From NCBI GenBank assembly GCA_019454165.1, contig CP075367.1, forward strand, positions 193,971 through 257,970: a DNA stretch of 64,000 nt. Reading direction: 5' to 3'. Made by a program: the position numbers and the translations under genes. This document shows, piece after piece, positions 1-7,827 of the stretch. The stretch's first letter is position 1; every line of letters begins with the position of its first letter. Under the pieces are notes generated by a model. It saw only the letters and a program-made list of their open reading frames with translations, did no database searches and was not told the DNA's origin. The stretch is from Anaerolineales bacterium (GTDB taxonomy: Bacteria > Chloroflexota > Anaerolineae > Anaerolineales > UBA11579).

Positions 1-1
1 C

Positions 2-535
2 AGCGCCGGTGACATCATCCAGACCGATGCGGCCATCAACCCCGGCAACTCTGGCGGCCCGCTGCTAAACCTGTATGGCGAAGTGGTGGGCGTGAACCGC
101 GCCATCCGTTCGTTCAGTTTCAATGAAACCGGAGATGCGCTGAATTCCGGTATCGGCTTTGCCATCTCCGCCAACATCGTCAAGCGCGTGGTGCCGAGCC
201 TGATCGAAGTCGGCCACTACGAATACCCCTATCTGGGCCTGAGCAGCAGCTCCAACCTAAGCCTGGCTGCCGCCCAGCAACTGGGGCTGGAGAACAACAA
301 CGGCGCCCTGGTGGCCGCGGTAGTGGACGGCGGCCCGTCAGACCAGGCCGGCTTGCAACAAGGCGACATGATCAAAGCCATCAACGGCCGCCTGGTCAAG
401 AACTTTGACCAGCTCATCGCTTACCTGTTCGGCAATACCAGCCCCGGGGATGTGGTTCTGCTCGACATCATCCGTGAGGGCCAGACCATGCAGATCAACC
501 TGACCCTGGGCGCCCGCCCCGTGAGCCCTCCGTAG
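2..535 (+). CDS. HtrA/DegP-like serine protease, C-terminal part (5' end outside window)
   Basis: This is the C-terminal 177 residues of a trypsin-like HtrA protease; the frame is open from base 2 and the His and Asp of the triad lie outside the window. The visible part begins with the catalytic-serine loop GNSGGP (visible residues 15-20). It continues through the end of the second beta-barrel and finishes with a PDZ domain (about residues 75-170), the domain that in this family binds C-terminal peptides and regulates the protease. The next gene encodes a clear paralogue with the same layout, so this is the first copy of a tandem duplication. A hairpin terminator follows, so the copies are probably separate transcription units. 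Family HtrA proteins do protein quality control in the envelope. Confidence 0.9.
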   Translation, partial: SAGDIIQTDAAINPGNSGGPLLNLYGEVVGVNRAIRSFSFNETGDALNSGIGFAISANIVKRVVPSLIEVGHYEYPYLGLSSSSNLSLAAAQQLGLENNNGALVAAVVDGGPSDQAGLQQGDMIKAINGRLVKNFDQLIAYLFGNTSPGDVVLLDIIREGQTMQINLTLGARPVSPP

Positions 536-557
536 GCGTATTTGATTAGAGTTACCC

Positions 558-586
558 AAAAACGGCCCCGAAAGGGCCGTTTTTTG
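558..586 (+). terminator. Intrinsic terminator after first HtrA gene
   Basis: A 7-bp stem ACGGCCC/GGGCCGT with a CGAAA loop is followed by a run of T and preceded by a run of A. It lies 23 bases after the stop codon. The A/T flanks could let it work in both directions. Confidence 0.85.
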
Positions 587-617
587 TTGTAGGCTATAAG
601 TGCGCTCGGATTCGCCA

Positions 618-1784
618 ATGGGCTTAATAATGAGACGCGTGCAGACCCCTGCGATACTTTGCCTGGCTGTCGCTCTGGCGGCGGCCAGCCTTGCCTGCAG
701 TGTCACGGTGGACCTCGGCCGCGAGCCGGCCCGCTCCACCAACATCCCCCTCCAAACTTCACAAGCAGCACAGCCTTCCATGCCGGGCATCGTCCTCTCC
801 AGTGACCTGGCCAGCCAGCAAGAGGCGCTGGTCTCCTTGTATGAGACGGCGAGCCAGGGCGTGGTCTCGCTGGATATTGACTCGCCCATCGGCCTGCGGC
901 ACGGCGCTGGGTTCGTGATCGACGACGCCGGGCACATTGTCACCAACCAGCATGTGGTCGACCGGGCGCGCGGCATCGAGGTGGTCTTCCACAACGGAGA
1001 CCGCGCCACCGCGGTGGTGTTGGGCACCGATGTCGACTCTGACCTGGCGGTCCTCAAAGTGGACTCGCCGCCTGAGCAGCTGGTTCCGCTGGTGTTCGGC
1101 GACTCAGAGCAGGTGCGAGTGGGCCAACTGGTGATCGCCATCGGCAATCCGTTCGGGCTGGAAGGCAGCATGTCCACCGGCGTGGTATCCAACCTGGCGC
1201 GCACCCTGCCGGGGCTCAACTCCACCCAGCTGAATGAGGAGAACATCTTCGCCGTGGGCGATCTGATCCAGACCGATGCCGCCATCAACCCCGGCAACTC
1301 CGGCGGCCCGCTGCTCAATATGTATGGCGAGGTGATCGGCGTCAACCGCGCCATCCGCACCCTGTACTACAACCAGGACAATCAGGCGCTCAGCTCTGGC
1401 GTTGGGTTTGCCATCTCAGCCAATGTGGTCCAGCGCATCGTGCCGTCGCTGATCGAGAAGGGCTACTACGAATATCCCTTCATGGGCATGACCAGCCTGA
1501 CCGATCTGACCCTGGCGATCGCCGAAGGATCAGGGCTGCAGCACACCCGCGGCGCCTACGTGCGCCAGGTGCTGAGCGACGGCCCGGCGGAGCAAGCCGG
1601 CCTGGCGGAGGGTGACCTCATCACCCAGGTCAACGGCAAGGACATCAGCACCTCTACCGAGCTGGCCGCCTACCTGCTGAGCCACACCAGCCCCGGCGAT
1701 GTGCTCATGCTCACGGTGTTGCGAGCTGACCAGCAGCTTGAGATCGAACTGACTCTGGGTGCCCGCCCTGCAGCGGCTCCGTAA
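618..1784 (+). CDS. HtrA/DegP-like serine protease, second tandem copy
   Basis: This is a full-length HtrA-type protease (388 residues from this start). An N-terminal hydrophobic segment ends in SLAC, so it is probably a lipoprotein or anchored by a signal peptide and faces the cell exterior. The triad is visible: His112 in TNQHVVD, Asp142 in DSDLAVLKV and Ser228 in GNSGGP. A single PDZ domain occupies about residues 290-385. In-frame starts also exist at 600 (GTG) and 630 (ATG). I chose 618 because it gives a compact signal-peptide n-region; no start has a good ribosome-binding site. A TATAAG -10-like box at 595-600 lies just upstream. It is closely similar to the upstream copy in the shared region. 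Confidence 0.9.
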   Translation: MGLIMRRVQTPAILCLAVALAAASLACSVTVDLGREPARSTNIPLQTSQAAQPSMPGIVLSSDLASQQEALVSLYETASQGVVSLDIDSPIGLRHGAGFVIDDAGHIVTNQHVVDRARGIEVVFHNGDRATAVVLGTDVDSDLAVLKVDSPPEQLVPLVFGDSEQVRVGQLVIAIGNPFGLEGSMSTGVVSNLARTLPGLNSTQLNEENIFAVGDLIQTDAAINPGNSGGPLLNMYGEVIGVNRAIRTLYYNQDNQALSSGVGFAISANVVQRIVPSLIEKGYYEYPFMGMTSLTDLTLAIAEGSGLQHTRGAYVRQVLSDGPAEQAGLAEGDLITQVNGKDISTSTELAAYLLSHTSPGDVLMLTVLRADQQLEIELTLGARPAAAP

Positions 1785-1806
1785 CACATTCCCCCTATTG
1801 ACTGCT

Positions 1807-1836
1807 AAAGAGCCGCTCAGTAGAGCGGCTCTTTAA
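1807..1836. terminator. Bidirectional terminator hairpin
   Basis: A perfect 12-bp inverted repeat (AAAGAGCCGCTC / GAGCGGCTCTTT) with a 4-base loop AGTA lies between the convergent htrA gene and the low-GC island. A-rich and T-rich arms let it stop transcription from both sides. It is the only terminator seen downstream of the minus-strand ftsK plus island, so it may be the original ftsK terminator. Confidence 0.8.
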
Positions 1837-2025
1837 CTAACTGCTATCGTTGCTCGTCTTTTTATCTCTATCTTGAGTAAAGTTAAGGACGTTTTTAAGA
1901 GCTTCGTATGTCATTTCGTTATCCAGGTTAGCCTTATCTTCAAACAGATCAAACTGTCTGTTAGGAAAAAACACCTCTTGAATTTCATTAAGAGTAAATG
2001 TTCTCTCCTTGGACTCCTGCACCAT
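1837..2025 (-). CDS. Small acidic protein (62 aa), partner of the proteasome-like gene
   Basis: I do not recognise this 62-residue protein. It is hydrophilic, rich in Asp, Glu, Asn and Lys, with no membrane segment and no cysteine. It is supported as a real gene by a strong ribosome-binding site (GGAGG four bases before the ATG) and by lying 14 bases downstream of the 397-residue gene on the same strand. It shares that gene's low GC content, unlike all surrounding genes. It ends within one base of the terminator hairpin. A role as subunit or regulator of its neighbour is inference from position only. Confidence 0.65.
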   Translation of the reverse strand: MVQESKERTFTLNEIQEVFFPNRQFDLFEDKANLDNEMTYEALKNVLNFTQDRDKKTSNDSS

Positions 2026-2039
2026 GTTTCCTCCGGGTA

Positions 2040-3233
2040 TTACTGTATGAAACGTGGATTGTACTGCATCTCAAAATAGTGCTTTCGCTTGATCCAAATA
2101 AACCCATCTTTTTTCGTTATTAAAGCAACATCAGTTGGCCCCCCTACTGTCTCTAATCGCATAGAGACCTTTCTCATAAATGAAGTTAGGTTAATAATAG
2201 TTTCGGCTACGAGTGGCAAATCCTCTTTAGGCAGTGAAGTCAATGCCTGCATGATTGGGGCTGTATAACCATAGAATCGGGCCTGCTCCACCTCTTTTAT
2301 CAGCTCATCTGCGCGCTCCTTGCCTACTTCGCGAACAAGTCGTTTTCCAAGGTCGTGTAAAAAGTTTGGATGCCTACCACTTAGAATTGTATGAACAACG
2401 TCGTCTTGTGCATATGGAATAATCGCAGCAGAATTGGTCCTAAAGTCAATAGATGTCGTTGTCCTATTAGAGTGCTTGATCTGACCACAGATCAAAAACT
2501 CTAAATCGAGAGAAATACACTTTGGAGTTAAATCTTCAACTCCATAACCAGCAAAAACAACTCCTGTATACAGAGGATTTTCCCAATGTCTCAAGAATGA
2601 CATCACTATAAAGTTCACTACTGCATTTCTTTGATCTTCTGTTAGAGGTAAATTATCAAAATGCTGTTTTATAAGGCCTAAAATAATATCTGTGTGCCGC
2701 TTACGAAGCTCTGTTTCGAAAGCCTCTAAGTCATTTTCAAAGGCAACCGGCTTATCCGAAATCGATTTAAGGCGACTAGAGATTACATTTTCAATAATCT
2801 GCTCAATCCTCGTTTCGGATATCCTTTGCGCCATTTCAAATGCGTCTTTCTTAAACTGATCTAGTATTTCTGTGACAATAGCCTCTACGAGGCTGTCAGA
2901 AATACGCGCAACAACTATACTTTGCTGATCTTCCGTAGATAAAATTGCCTCGTTTACCTTCAAGAACTCAAGAAAATCATCAACGAAGTCCTCAAGCTTC
3001 AAATATTTCTTTCGACTGGTTGCAAAGTGCCGTCTATACTCTTGAACAACCACTTCCCAAGGAAGCTCCATAAACCTACCCGCGTTGTAAAGCATAATCG
3101 CAACTGGTAGCCCATGCGCCAGCTGATGAATCTTAGTTACAGTGTCAAATGTTTTTTCTCTACCCACAGTTACAAGACTGTCTGCTGCTAACGCTACGCC
3201 TTCCAAGTTCATCACTACTAGTTCAGCTGTCAT
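2040..3233 (-). CDS. Proteasome-like Ntn-hydrolase family protein (397 aa)
   Basis: The N-terminus has the layout of a self-compartmentalising Ntn-hydrolase such as a proteasome beta subunit, HslV or Anbu. Met is followed by Thr, and after Met removal the numbering gives Thr1, Asp17 (in VALAADS) and Lys33 (in TKIHQL). These are the canonical nucleophile and catalytic positions of proteasome subunits. No propeptide would be needed. The first ~60 residues also show the paired beta-strands with a PVAIMLYNAG segment. The remaining ~330 residues are mostly predicted helical and charged, much longer than a 180-240-residue proteasome subunit. From memory this resembles an uncharacterised bacterial family of about 400 residues. 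GC is about 40-45 % against more than 60 % around it, which suggests horizontal acquisition. Substrate and partner are unknown. Confidence 0.7.
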   Translation of the reverse strand: MTAELVVMNLEGVALAADSLVTVGREKTFDTVTKIHQLAHGLPVAIMLYNAGRFMELPWEVVVQEYRRHFATSRKKYLKLEDFVDDFLEFLKVNEAILSTEDQQSIVVARISDSLVEAIVTEILDQFKKDAFEMAQRISETRIEQIIENVISSRLKSISDKPVAFENDLEAFETELRKRHTDIILGLIKQHFDNLPLTEDQRNAVVNFIVMSFLRHWENPLYTGVVFAGYGVEDLTPKCISLDLEFLICGQIKHSNRTTTSIDFRTNSAAIIPYAQDDVVHTILSGRHPNFLHDLGKRLVREVGKERADELIKEVEQARFYGYTAPIMQALTSLPKEDLPLVAETIINLTSFMRKVSMRLETVGGPTDVALITKKDGFIWIKRKHYFEMQYNPRFIQ

Positions 3234-3265
3234 TTCTACCCTTTCGATACCCAGTTTTAGTATCT

Positions 3266-5596
3266 TTACTCGCCCACCGGCGGGGCGGCAGACCCGCCGT
3301 AGTCCAGCACCTCACGGTGCTGGGCCCCGGGCTTCTGCGGGCCGATGATGCCGCGCGCTTCCATCTGCTCGATGATGCGGGCCGCACGCGTGTAGCCGAT
3401 GCGCATACGGCGCTGCAGCATGGAGATGGACGCCCGGCCACGACGGCGCACCAGATCGACCGCCTGGTCAAAAATGTTGTCCTGCTCGTCTTGATTCTGG
3501 ATCTCTTCGATCTCTTCCCAGATCGGGATCTGCTTCAGCGGCAGGTTGCTGGCCGGGGCGTCATCGCCCTCATGGTCAGTCGTGGCGCGGGCCGCGCCGG
3601 GGTGGGCTTGCGGCGCGCTGCCGGCGAAGCTGCGCCAATGGGTCGTGATGCGCGTGATCTCGCTCTCGGCCAGGAAGGCGCCTTGCAGGCGCACCGCCGC
3701 CGGCGCATCCGGCGGCTGGAACAGCATGTCACCCTTGCCCAGCAGGCGCTCGGCGCCGGGCTGGTCAAGGATGACGCGGCTGTCGGTCGTGCTGGCCACG
3801 GCGAAGGCGATGCGGGCGGGGAAGTTGGCTTTGATCAGGCCGGTGACCACATCCACCGAGGGGCGCTGGGTGGCCAGCACCAGATGGATGCCGGTGGCGC
3901 GCGCCAACTGGGCCATGCGCGTGATGAGCTTCTCGGTCTGGTCCGGGGCCACCATCATCAGGTCGGCCAGCTCATCAATAATGACGACAAGATAGGGCAG
4001 CTTTTCACCGTCTTGCTGGACGCGCTGGTTGTAATCAATGATGTGGCGGGCGCCCACTTTGGCAAAGCGCTGGTAGCGCTTGTCCATCTCATGGGTGACC
4101 CATTGCAGAATGCCGACCACGCGGTCGATCTCGACCACGACCGGAGTAAGCAGGTGCGGGATGCCGTTGTAGCCGGTCAGCTCGACCCGCTTGGGGTCGA
4201 TCATGATCAGACGCAGCGTCTCAGGCGTGTTGTTCAGCAGCAGGCAGCAGATGAGCGCGTTGACGCACACGGATTTACCGGAGCCGGTAGCGCCCGCGAT
4301 CAGCAGGTGCGGCATGGCGGCCAGGTCGGCCGAAACCGCGTTGCCCGCCACGTCTTGCCCCAGGGCGAAGCGCAGCGGGGAGCGCAGGCGGCTGAAGGCT
4401 TCGCTCTCGACCACGTCACGCAGGGCTACGCGGCCGATCTGCTCGTTGGGCACTTCGATGCCGACATAGCCTTTGCCCGGCACGGGCGCCTGGACGCGGA
4501 TGCGCGAGGCGGCCAGCGCCAGGGCCAGATCATCGGCCAGGGCGGCGATCTTGCCGACGCGTACCCGCGTGCGGCCGCCGCGGGTCTCGAGGAACTCCGG
4601 CTCTACGCCGAACTGGGTGATGGTGGGGCCGCGGTTGATCTCCACCACTTTGGCGGGCGCGCCGAAGGAGTGCAGGGTCTCTTCGATAAGGTCAGCCCGC
4701 TGGCGGTCGTGGTCAGCGCTGAAGCTGATCACATCGCCCGGGTCGAGCATATCCGCCAGGACGGGCAGTTCCCAGACCGGCTCGGCGGCGGGGGCGGCCG
4801 CTTCGGCGATCTCTTCGTCAATTTGCTCGGCCAGATGGTTGATCTCGGCCTGCTGCTCCGGCGTGATCTGGGGTGCGGTTTGCAGCGGTGGGCTGGCTAC
4901 AGCCGGCGAGCTGGCGTAGCCCACGCCAGATTCAGCATAGATCGCATCCGGCGGGGTGTACGCCTCCCACTCGGCTTGCGGCGTGCGGGCCGGTAGGCGG
5001 CTGCGCAGGCCGGCGAACAGCGGCGGCAGCCAGGCCACCAGGCTGCTGGCGGGCAGATCGAAAGCCAGCAGGACGGCGATGAGCAGCCAGGTCAGCAGGC
5101 TGACCCACATGCCGGCCGGGCCAAGGCCGCCCAGCAGCCAGTTGTGCAGGCCAGCCCCGATGCGCCCGCCGCCCATGCCCTGGGCGGCCAGCTCCAGCGA
5201 AGCGGCGGCATCAATAGGAAAGAGAAAGGCGTGCAGCAGCAGCAGTACCGCCCCAAAGAGCAGGCCGATGCCGGCCAGGCGGCGCAGGCGCAGGGGCGGA
5301 ATGCGCTCAAAGTGGCGCAGCACCAGCCAAACGCCGAGGACGATGAGGGCGAGCGGGAACAGGTACAGCCCCCAGCCCAGCCCGCCGCGCAGCAGGCGCA
5401 GCCAGGCCGCGCCGAAGCTGCCGGGCGAGCTGGAGAAGACCAGCAGCAAGGTCAGCACGCCGACCGCGGCCAGCAGGATGCCAAGCGCATCCAGCTTGCG
5501 GTCTGGCGAGATGCTGGCCCAGAAGGATTCGATGGCCGGCAACAGCTGCGGCTCATACGAAGAGCTTTTTTTAGTAGAACGTTTCTTTTTTGCCAT
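3266..5596 (-). CDS. ftsK: DNA translocase FtsK/SpoIIIE
   Basis: This is a membrane-anchored ATP-driven DNA pump that segregates chromosome termini at the division septum. The 776-residue protein has a basic N-terminus and four membrane segments (about 37-57, 74-94, 107-127, 160-180). A Pro/Ala/acidic linker of about 90 residues follows, then the alpha domain and the RecA-like motor. The motor has Walker A GATGSGKS (435-442) and Walker B LVVIIDE (about 536-542). The C-terminal winged-helix gamma domain (about 705-770, RMRIGYTRAARIIEQME) reads KOPS-type DNA. The ATG is preceded by a TATACT -10-like box (minus strand, 5621-5616) that would leave a leader of only ~13 bases, with no Shine-Dalgarno. 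The low-GC island lies directly downstream with no terminator between. Confidence 0.96.
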   Translation of the reverse strand: MAKKKRSTKKSSSYEPQLLPAIESFWASISPDRKLDALGILLAAVGVLTLLLVFSSSPGSFGAAWLRLLRGGLGWGLYLFPLALIVLGVWLVLRHFERIPPLRLRRLAGIGLLFGAVLLLLHAFLFPIDAAASLELAAQGMGGGRIGAGLHNWLLGGLGPAGMWVSLLTWLLIAVLLAFDLPASSLVAWLPPLFAGLRSRLPARTPQAEWEAYTPPDAIYAESGVGYASSPAVASPPLQTAPQITPEQQAEINHLAEQIDEEIAEAAAPAAEPVWELPVLADMLDPGDVISFSADHDRQRADLIEETLHSFGAPAKVVEINRGPTITQFGVEPEFLETRGGRTRVRVGKIAALADDLALALAASRIRVQAPVPGKGYVGIEVPNEQIGRVALRDVVESEAFSRLRSPLRFALGQDVAGNAVSADLAAMPHLLIAGATGSGKSVCVNALICCLLLNNTPETLRLIMIDPKRVELTGYNGIPHLLTPVVVEIDRVVGILQWVTHEMDKRYQRFAKVGARHIIDYNQRVQQDGEKLPYLVVIIDELADLMMVAPDQTEKLITRMAQLARATGIHLVLATQRPSVDVVTGLIKANFPARIAFAVASTTDSRVILDQPGAERLLGKGDMLFQPPDAPAAVRLQGAFLAESEITRITTHWRSFAGSAPQAHPGAARATTDHEGDDAPASNLPLKQIPIWEEIEEIQNQDEQDNIFDQAVDLVRRRGRASISMLQRRMRIGYTRAARIIEQMEARGIIGPQKPGAQHREVLDYGGSAAPPVGE

Positions 5597-5857
5597 TCGT
5601 CAAAATCGGGTTTTGAGTATAGCGCAAGGGAATTTGCGCCGCTGTTTTGGCGCGGGGCGGCTGGCTGCCTGTAAAAGTATTAATCATCATCATTCTTTTT
5701 TTCTGGGGCGGGGTAGCGCCGTTAAAAGTTAAAACTTTTGTCAAGCTCGGGCTGACCCTCGCACTTTATATGGGGCACAGCCTACCCTGAAGCAGGCCGT
5801 GGCGGGTGAAAACGGCGGTCTTGTCAAGCAGTTATACTGACAACCAAGCGAGGAATT
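5597..5857. other. Divergent intergenic region between ftsK and rnz
   Basis: There is no gene in these 261 bases. It holds a -10-like TATACT for ftsK (5621-5616, minus) and another for rnz (5833-5838, plus). A 7-bp inverted repeat AAAAGTT/AACTTTT lies at 5724-5739. The 9-mer TTGTCAAGC occurs twice (5738-5746 and 5821-5829). The second copy forms an inverted repeat TTGTCA/TGACAA (5821-5826, 5838-5843) around the rnz -10 box, a possible operator. No convincing -35 box is seen for either promoter. Confidence 0.45.
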
Positions 5858-6844
5858 TTGTTCGAGATCACTTTTTTAGGCACATCCGCCTCGGCGCCGT
5901 CGGTGCACCGCGGGCTTTCCGCCCACATCATCAAGCATGATGAGCACCGCTTTCTGGTGGACTGCGGCGAGGGCACCCAGCGCCAGATCCTGAAGTCCGG
6001 CCTGGGCTTCAAGCGCCTCAACCACATCCTGATCACCCACGGCCACCTGGACCATATTCTGGGGTTGGCGGGGCTGTTCTCTACCTTTACGCGCTGGGAA
6101 ACGCTGGAAGATGTCGAGATCCTGGCGGGCAAATGGACCCTGGAACGCATTGATGCCCTGCTGTACGGCGTACGCGTGATCCCTAAGGGAAAGCAGAACC
6201 CGGTGAACGTGAGCCTGCGGGCGGTGGAGCCGGGGCCGATCTTTACCGCGGATGATTTTGGCGTGCGCGCCTTTGCGGTGAGCCACCGCGGGCCGGATTG
6301 CCTGGGCTTCGTGTTCGAGGAGCAGGCCCGCCGCCCCTTCCTGCCTGAGAAGGCCGAGGCGCTGGGCGTGCCGCCCGGGCCGCTGCGCCGCGACCTGGTG
6401 CACGGGCAGGCGGTGACGCTGGCCGACGGCCGGGTTGTGCAGCCTGACGAGGTGCTGGGCGACGAGGTGAAGGGCGCCAAGCTGGTGCACATTGGCGACA
6501 CCGGGCGCACCGACGATGTATTGGAGGACTGCCGCGGGGCGGACGCACTGGTGATCGAGGCGACGTATCTGGAAGAGGAGCGCGAGATGGCGCGCGAGTT
6601 CGCCCATTTGACGGCGCGCCAGGCCGCCGAGCTTGCGCGGGATGCGGGCGTGGGCAAGCTGCTGCTCACGCATATTTCGCGACGCTACCGCGAGAGTGAT
6701 GTACTGGCCGAGGCGCAGGCGGTGTTCCCGAACGTGGCCGTGGCGCGCGACTTTGACACGTTCCAGGTGCGTCGAGGCGAGGTGGTCAAACTGGGCAAGC
6801 AGAAGGCGGACAGCAAAGCACAAAGGACCGACGCGGAGGACTAA
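5858..6844 (+). CDS. rnz: Ribonuclease Z
   Basis: This is a zinc endonuclease of the metallo-beta-lactamase fold that trims the 3' end of tRNA precursors. At 328 residues it is the usual size for the bacterial short form. The zinc motif HGHLDH (61-66) is present. Further family motifs follow in order: GDTG, the acidic EATY segment, HLTARQAAELA and LTHISRRY near residue 275. The start is TTG, supported by GAGG five bases upstream and by the conserved start MFEITFLGTSA. The last ~25 residues are basic and look non-essential. It stands alone, divergent from ftsK. Confidence 0.94.
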   Translation: MFEITFLGTSASAPSVHRGLSAHIIKHDEHRFLVDCGEGTQRQILKSGLGFKRLNHILITHGHLDHILGLAGLFSTFTRWETLEDVEILAGKWTLERIDALLYGVRVIPKGKQNPVNVSLRAVEPGPIFTADDFGVRAFAVSHRGPDCLGFVFEEQARRPFLPEKAEALGVPPGPLRRDLVHGQAVTLADGRVVQPDEVLGDEVKGAKLVHIGDTGRTDDVLEDCRGADALVIEATYLEEEREMAREFAHLTARQAAELARDAGVGKLLLTHISRRYRESDVLAEAQAVFPNVAVARDFDTFQVRRGEVVKLGKQKADSKAQRTDAED

Positions 6845-6876
6845 AACTCGCTCTGCTTGGAAGACAAGGCTATAAG

Positions 6877-6977
6877 GATCCTTCGCTGGTCCGGCTTCGG
6901 CGGTCTGGTGTGGATGTAAGCACACGCTCAGGATGACCGCGCTGCTACGCAGCGCGGCAGTTTGCTTCGCAAACTGC
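6877..6977. repeat. REP-like sequence followed by two tandem perfect hairpins
   Basis: In the gap between rnz and the next gene, ATCCTTCGC (from ~6881) and GCTCAGGAT form an imperfect inverted pair about 45 bases apart, resembling dispersed bacterial REP elements. Directly after it stand two perfect hairpins with 9-bp stems and 3-base loops. These are CCGCGCTGC-TAC-GCAGCGCGG (6937-6957) and GCAGTTTGC-TTC-GCAAACTGC (6957-6977). Neither has a T run, so they are poor terminators. The arms GCGCTGC/GCAGCGC recur at 7691-7707, so this is a repeat family rather than one structure. Confidence 0.55.
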
Positions 6978-7000
6978 GCATGTGCATGAAACGAGGGGTA

Positions 7001-7519
7001 CTACGAATCCTCTTCGTCCTCGAGCGACTGCAAGACCTCGATATGCTCCTGCAACGCCTTGATCGCATCGTGGTTCTTGAAGATGCGCTTCTTTTCGATC
7101 TGCAGCACATGCTGCAATTCTTCAGCATTCAACTTCAACAGCTTGTCGATCACAGCTTCGGGCGTTATGAAGAAGCTGTCGAGCCAGGAGATGTGACGTG
7201 CCGCCGACAGGCTCCAGGCCAACTGCTGCTTTGCGAATGCCTTCTGTGTTTCGTTCCCCAAAAAGAACTTGCAGATCTTTGACTGGCTGCGCTTGATGTC
7301 TTCGGCCAGGCGGCGCGTGACGAGCTCATTCATCGTCCGCGAGGTGTATTTCTCTATCCGCTCCAGGCTCTCCAGAACCGGCTTTAGCGAGACGATCCCG
7401 CCGCCGCGCCGCACAAGGTACTCGGTCCCACAAGATGAGCAAGCAAAGTGGTCAGTGTCATTGCCGACCTCCAGCTTGCTGCCACACGCCTGGCAGGTAA
7501 GAGAAACAAAATCAGTCAT
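7001..7519 (-). CDS. Zinc-ribbon protein of unknown function
   Basis: This protein of 172 residues begins with a four-cysteine zinc ribbon (CQACG ... CSSCG, residues 8-31) followed by YLVRRGGG. The rest, about 130 residues, is mainly helical and charged and ends with an acidic tail. There is no membrane segment, so it is probably cytoplasmic. An in-frame ATG at 7612 would add 31 residues. I chose 7519 because the extension overlaps the metH-operon promoter (7606-7634) and reads like non-coding sequence, while the protein from 7519 begins right at the ribbon. The role is unknown; this type of N-terminal ribbon usually stabilises a fold or binds nucleic acid. Confidence 0.75.
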   Translation of the reverse strand: MTDFVSLTCQACGSKLEVGNDTDHFACSSCGTEYLVRRGGGIVSLKPVLESLERIEKYTSRTMNELVTRRLAEDIKRSQSKICKFFLGNETQKAFAKQQLAWSLSAARHISWLDSFFITPEAVIDKLLKLNAEELQHVLQIEKKRIFKNHDAIKALQEHIEVLQSLEDEEDS

Positions 7520-7605
7520 ATACCGCGCCTTTGCAGGATTATATGACCGAGCTGCAAAGAGGCGGCCGGCAATCCCCATATCGCGCAGGTGAAGGCCTAG
7601 GCGGT

Positions 7606-7634
7606 TTGACACTGCCTCAGGCTGGCGATATACT
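7606..7634 (+). promoter_or_regulatory. Sigma70-type promoter of the metH operon
   Basis: TTGACA (7606-7611) is separated by exactly 17 bases from TATACT (7629-7634), with start expected near 7641. It lies upstream of the hairpins, the SAM-I riboswitch and metH, giving a leader of about 310 bases. Confidence 0.85.
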
Positions 7635-7650
7635 CGCCCCTAATTGAATA

Positions 7651-7707
7651 GGAGTTTGTGCGTTGCGTAGCAACGCTAGCAAACTCCAACGCGCTGCGCA
7701 GCAGCGC
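7651..7707. repeat. Nested hairpin repeats in the metH leader
   Basis: An outer inverted repeat GGAGTTTG/CAAACTCC (7651-7658, 7680-7687) encloses GCGTTGC-GTA-GCAACGC (7660-7676). It is followed by GCGCTGC-GCA-GCAGCGC (7691-7707). The design (7-9-bp GC-rich arms, 3-base loop) matches the hairpins at 6937-6977. They sit between the promoter and the riboswitch and would be transcribed. Confidence 0.6.
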
Positions 7708-7708
7708 A

Positions 7709-7805
7709 CTCATCCAGAGAGGTGGAGGGAATCGGCCCTTTGAAGCCTCGGCAACCCCCTGAAACGGACGGTGCCAAATCCGACAGACGAATTCTGGAAG
7801 ATGAG
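7709..7805 (+). ncRNA. SAM-I (S-box) riboswitch
   Basis: The leader of metH carries the S-box consensus in order: P1 strand CTCATC, then AGAGAGGTGGAGGGA, GGCCCTTTGAAGCCTCGGC, AACC, then GGTGCCAAATCC and the closing P1 strand GATGAG (7800-7805). S-adenosylmethionine binding stabilises P1 in this family and turns off methionine genes. The 3' P1 strand runs into GAGGCG (7803-7808), which can pair with CGCCTC of the downstream terminator (7828-7833). That gives a visible antiterminator alternative. Confidence 0.95.
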
Positions 7806-7827
7806 GCGATGAAAGTCTAGTTTCAGT

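Noticed and set aside
338..1360. A 340-residue open frame on the minus strand opposite the HtrA genes
   Set aside because: High GC makes long antisense frames common. It spans two clear proteases and the terminator between them, and the translation has no recognisable domain.
1837..3233. Toxin-antitoxin interpretation of the low-GC pair
   Set aside because: The larger protein has a proteasome-like N-terminus and ~400 residues; neither member resembles a known toxin or antitoxin, and the order and sizes do not fit.
3149..4996. A 615-residue plus-strand frame opposite ftsK
   Set aside because: It crosses the low-GC island boundary and mirrors codons of FtsK; it is rich in Gly/Arg/His with no motif.
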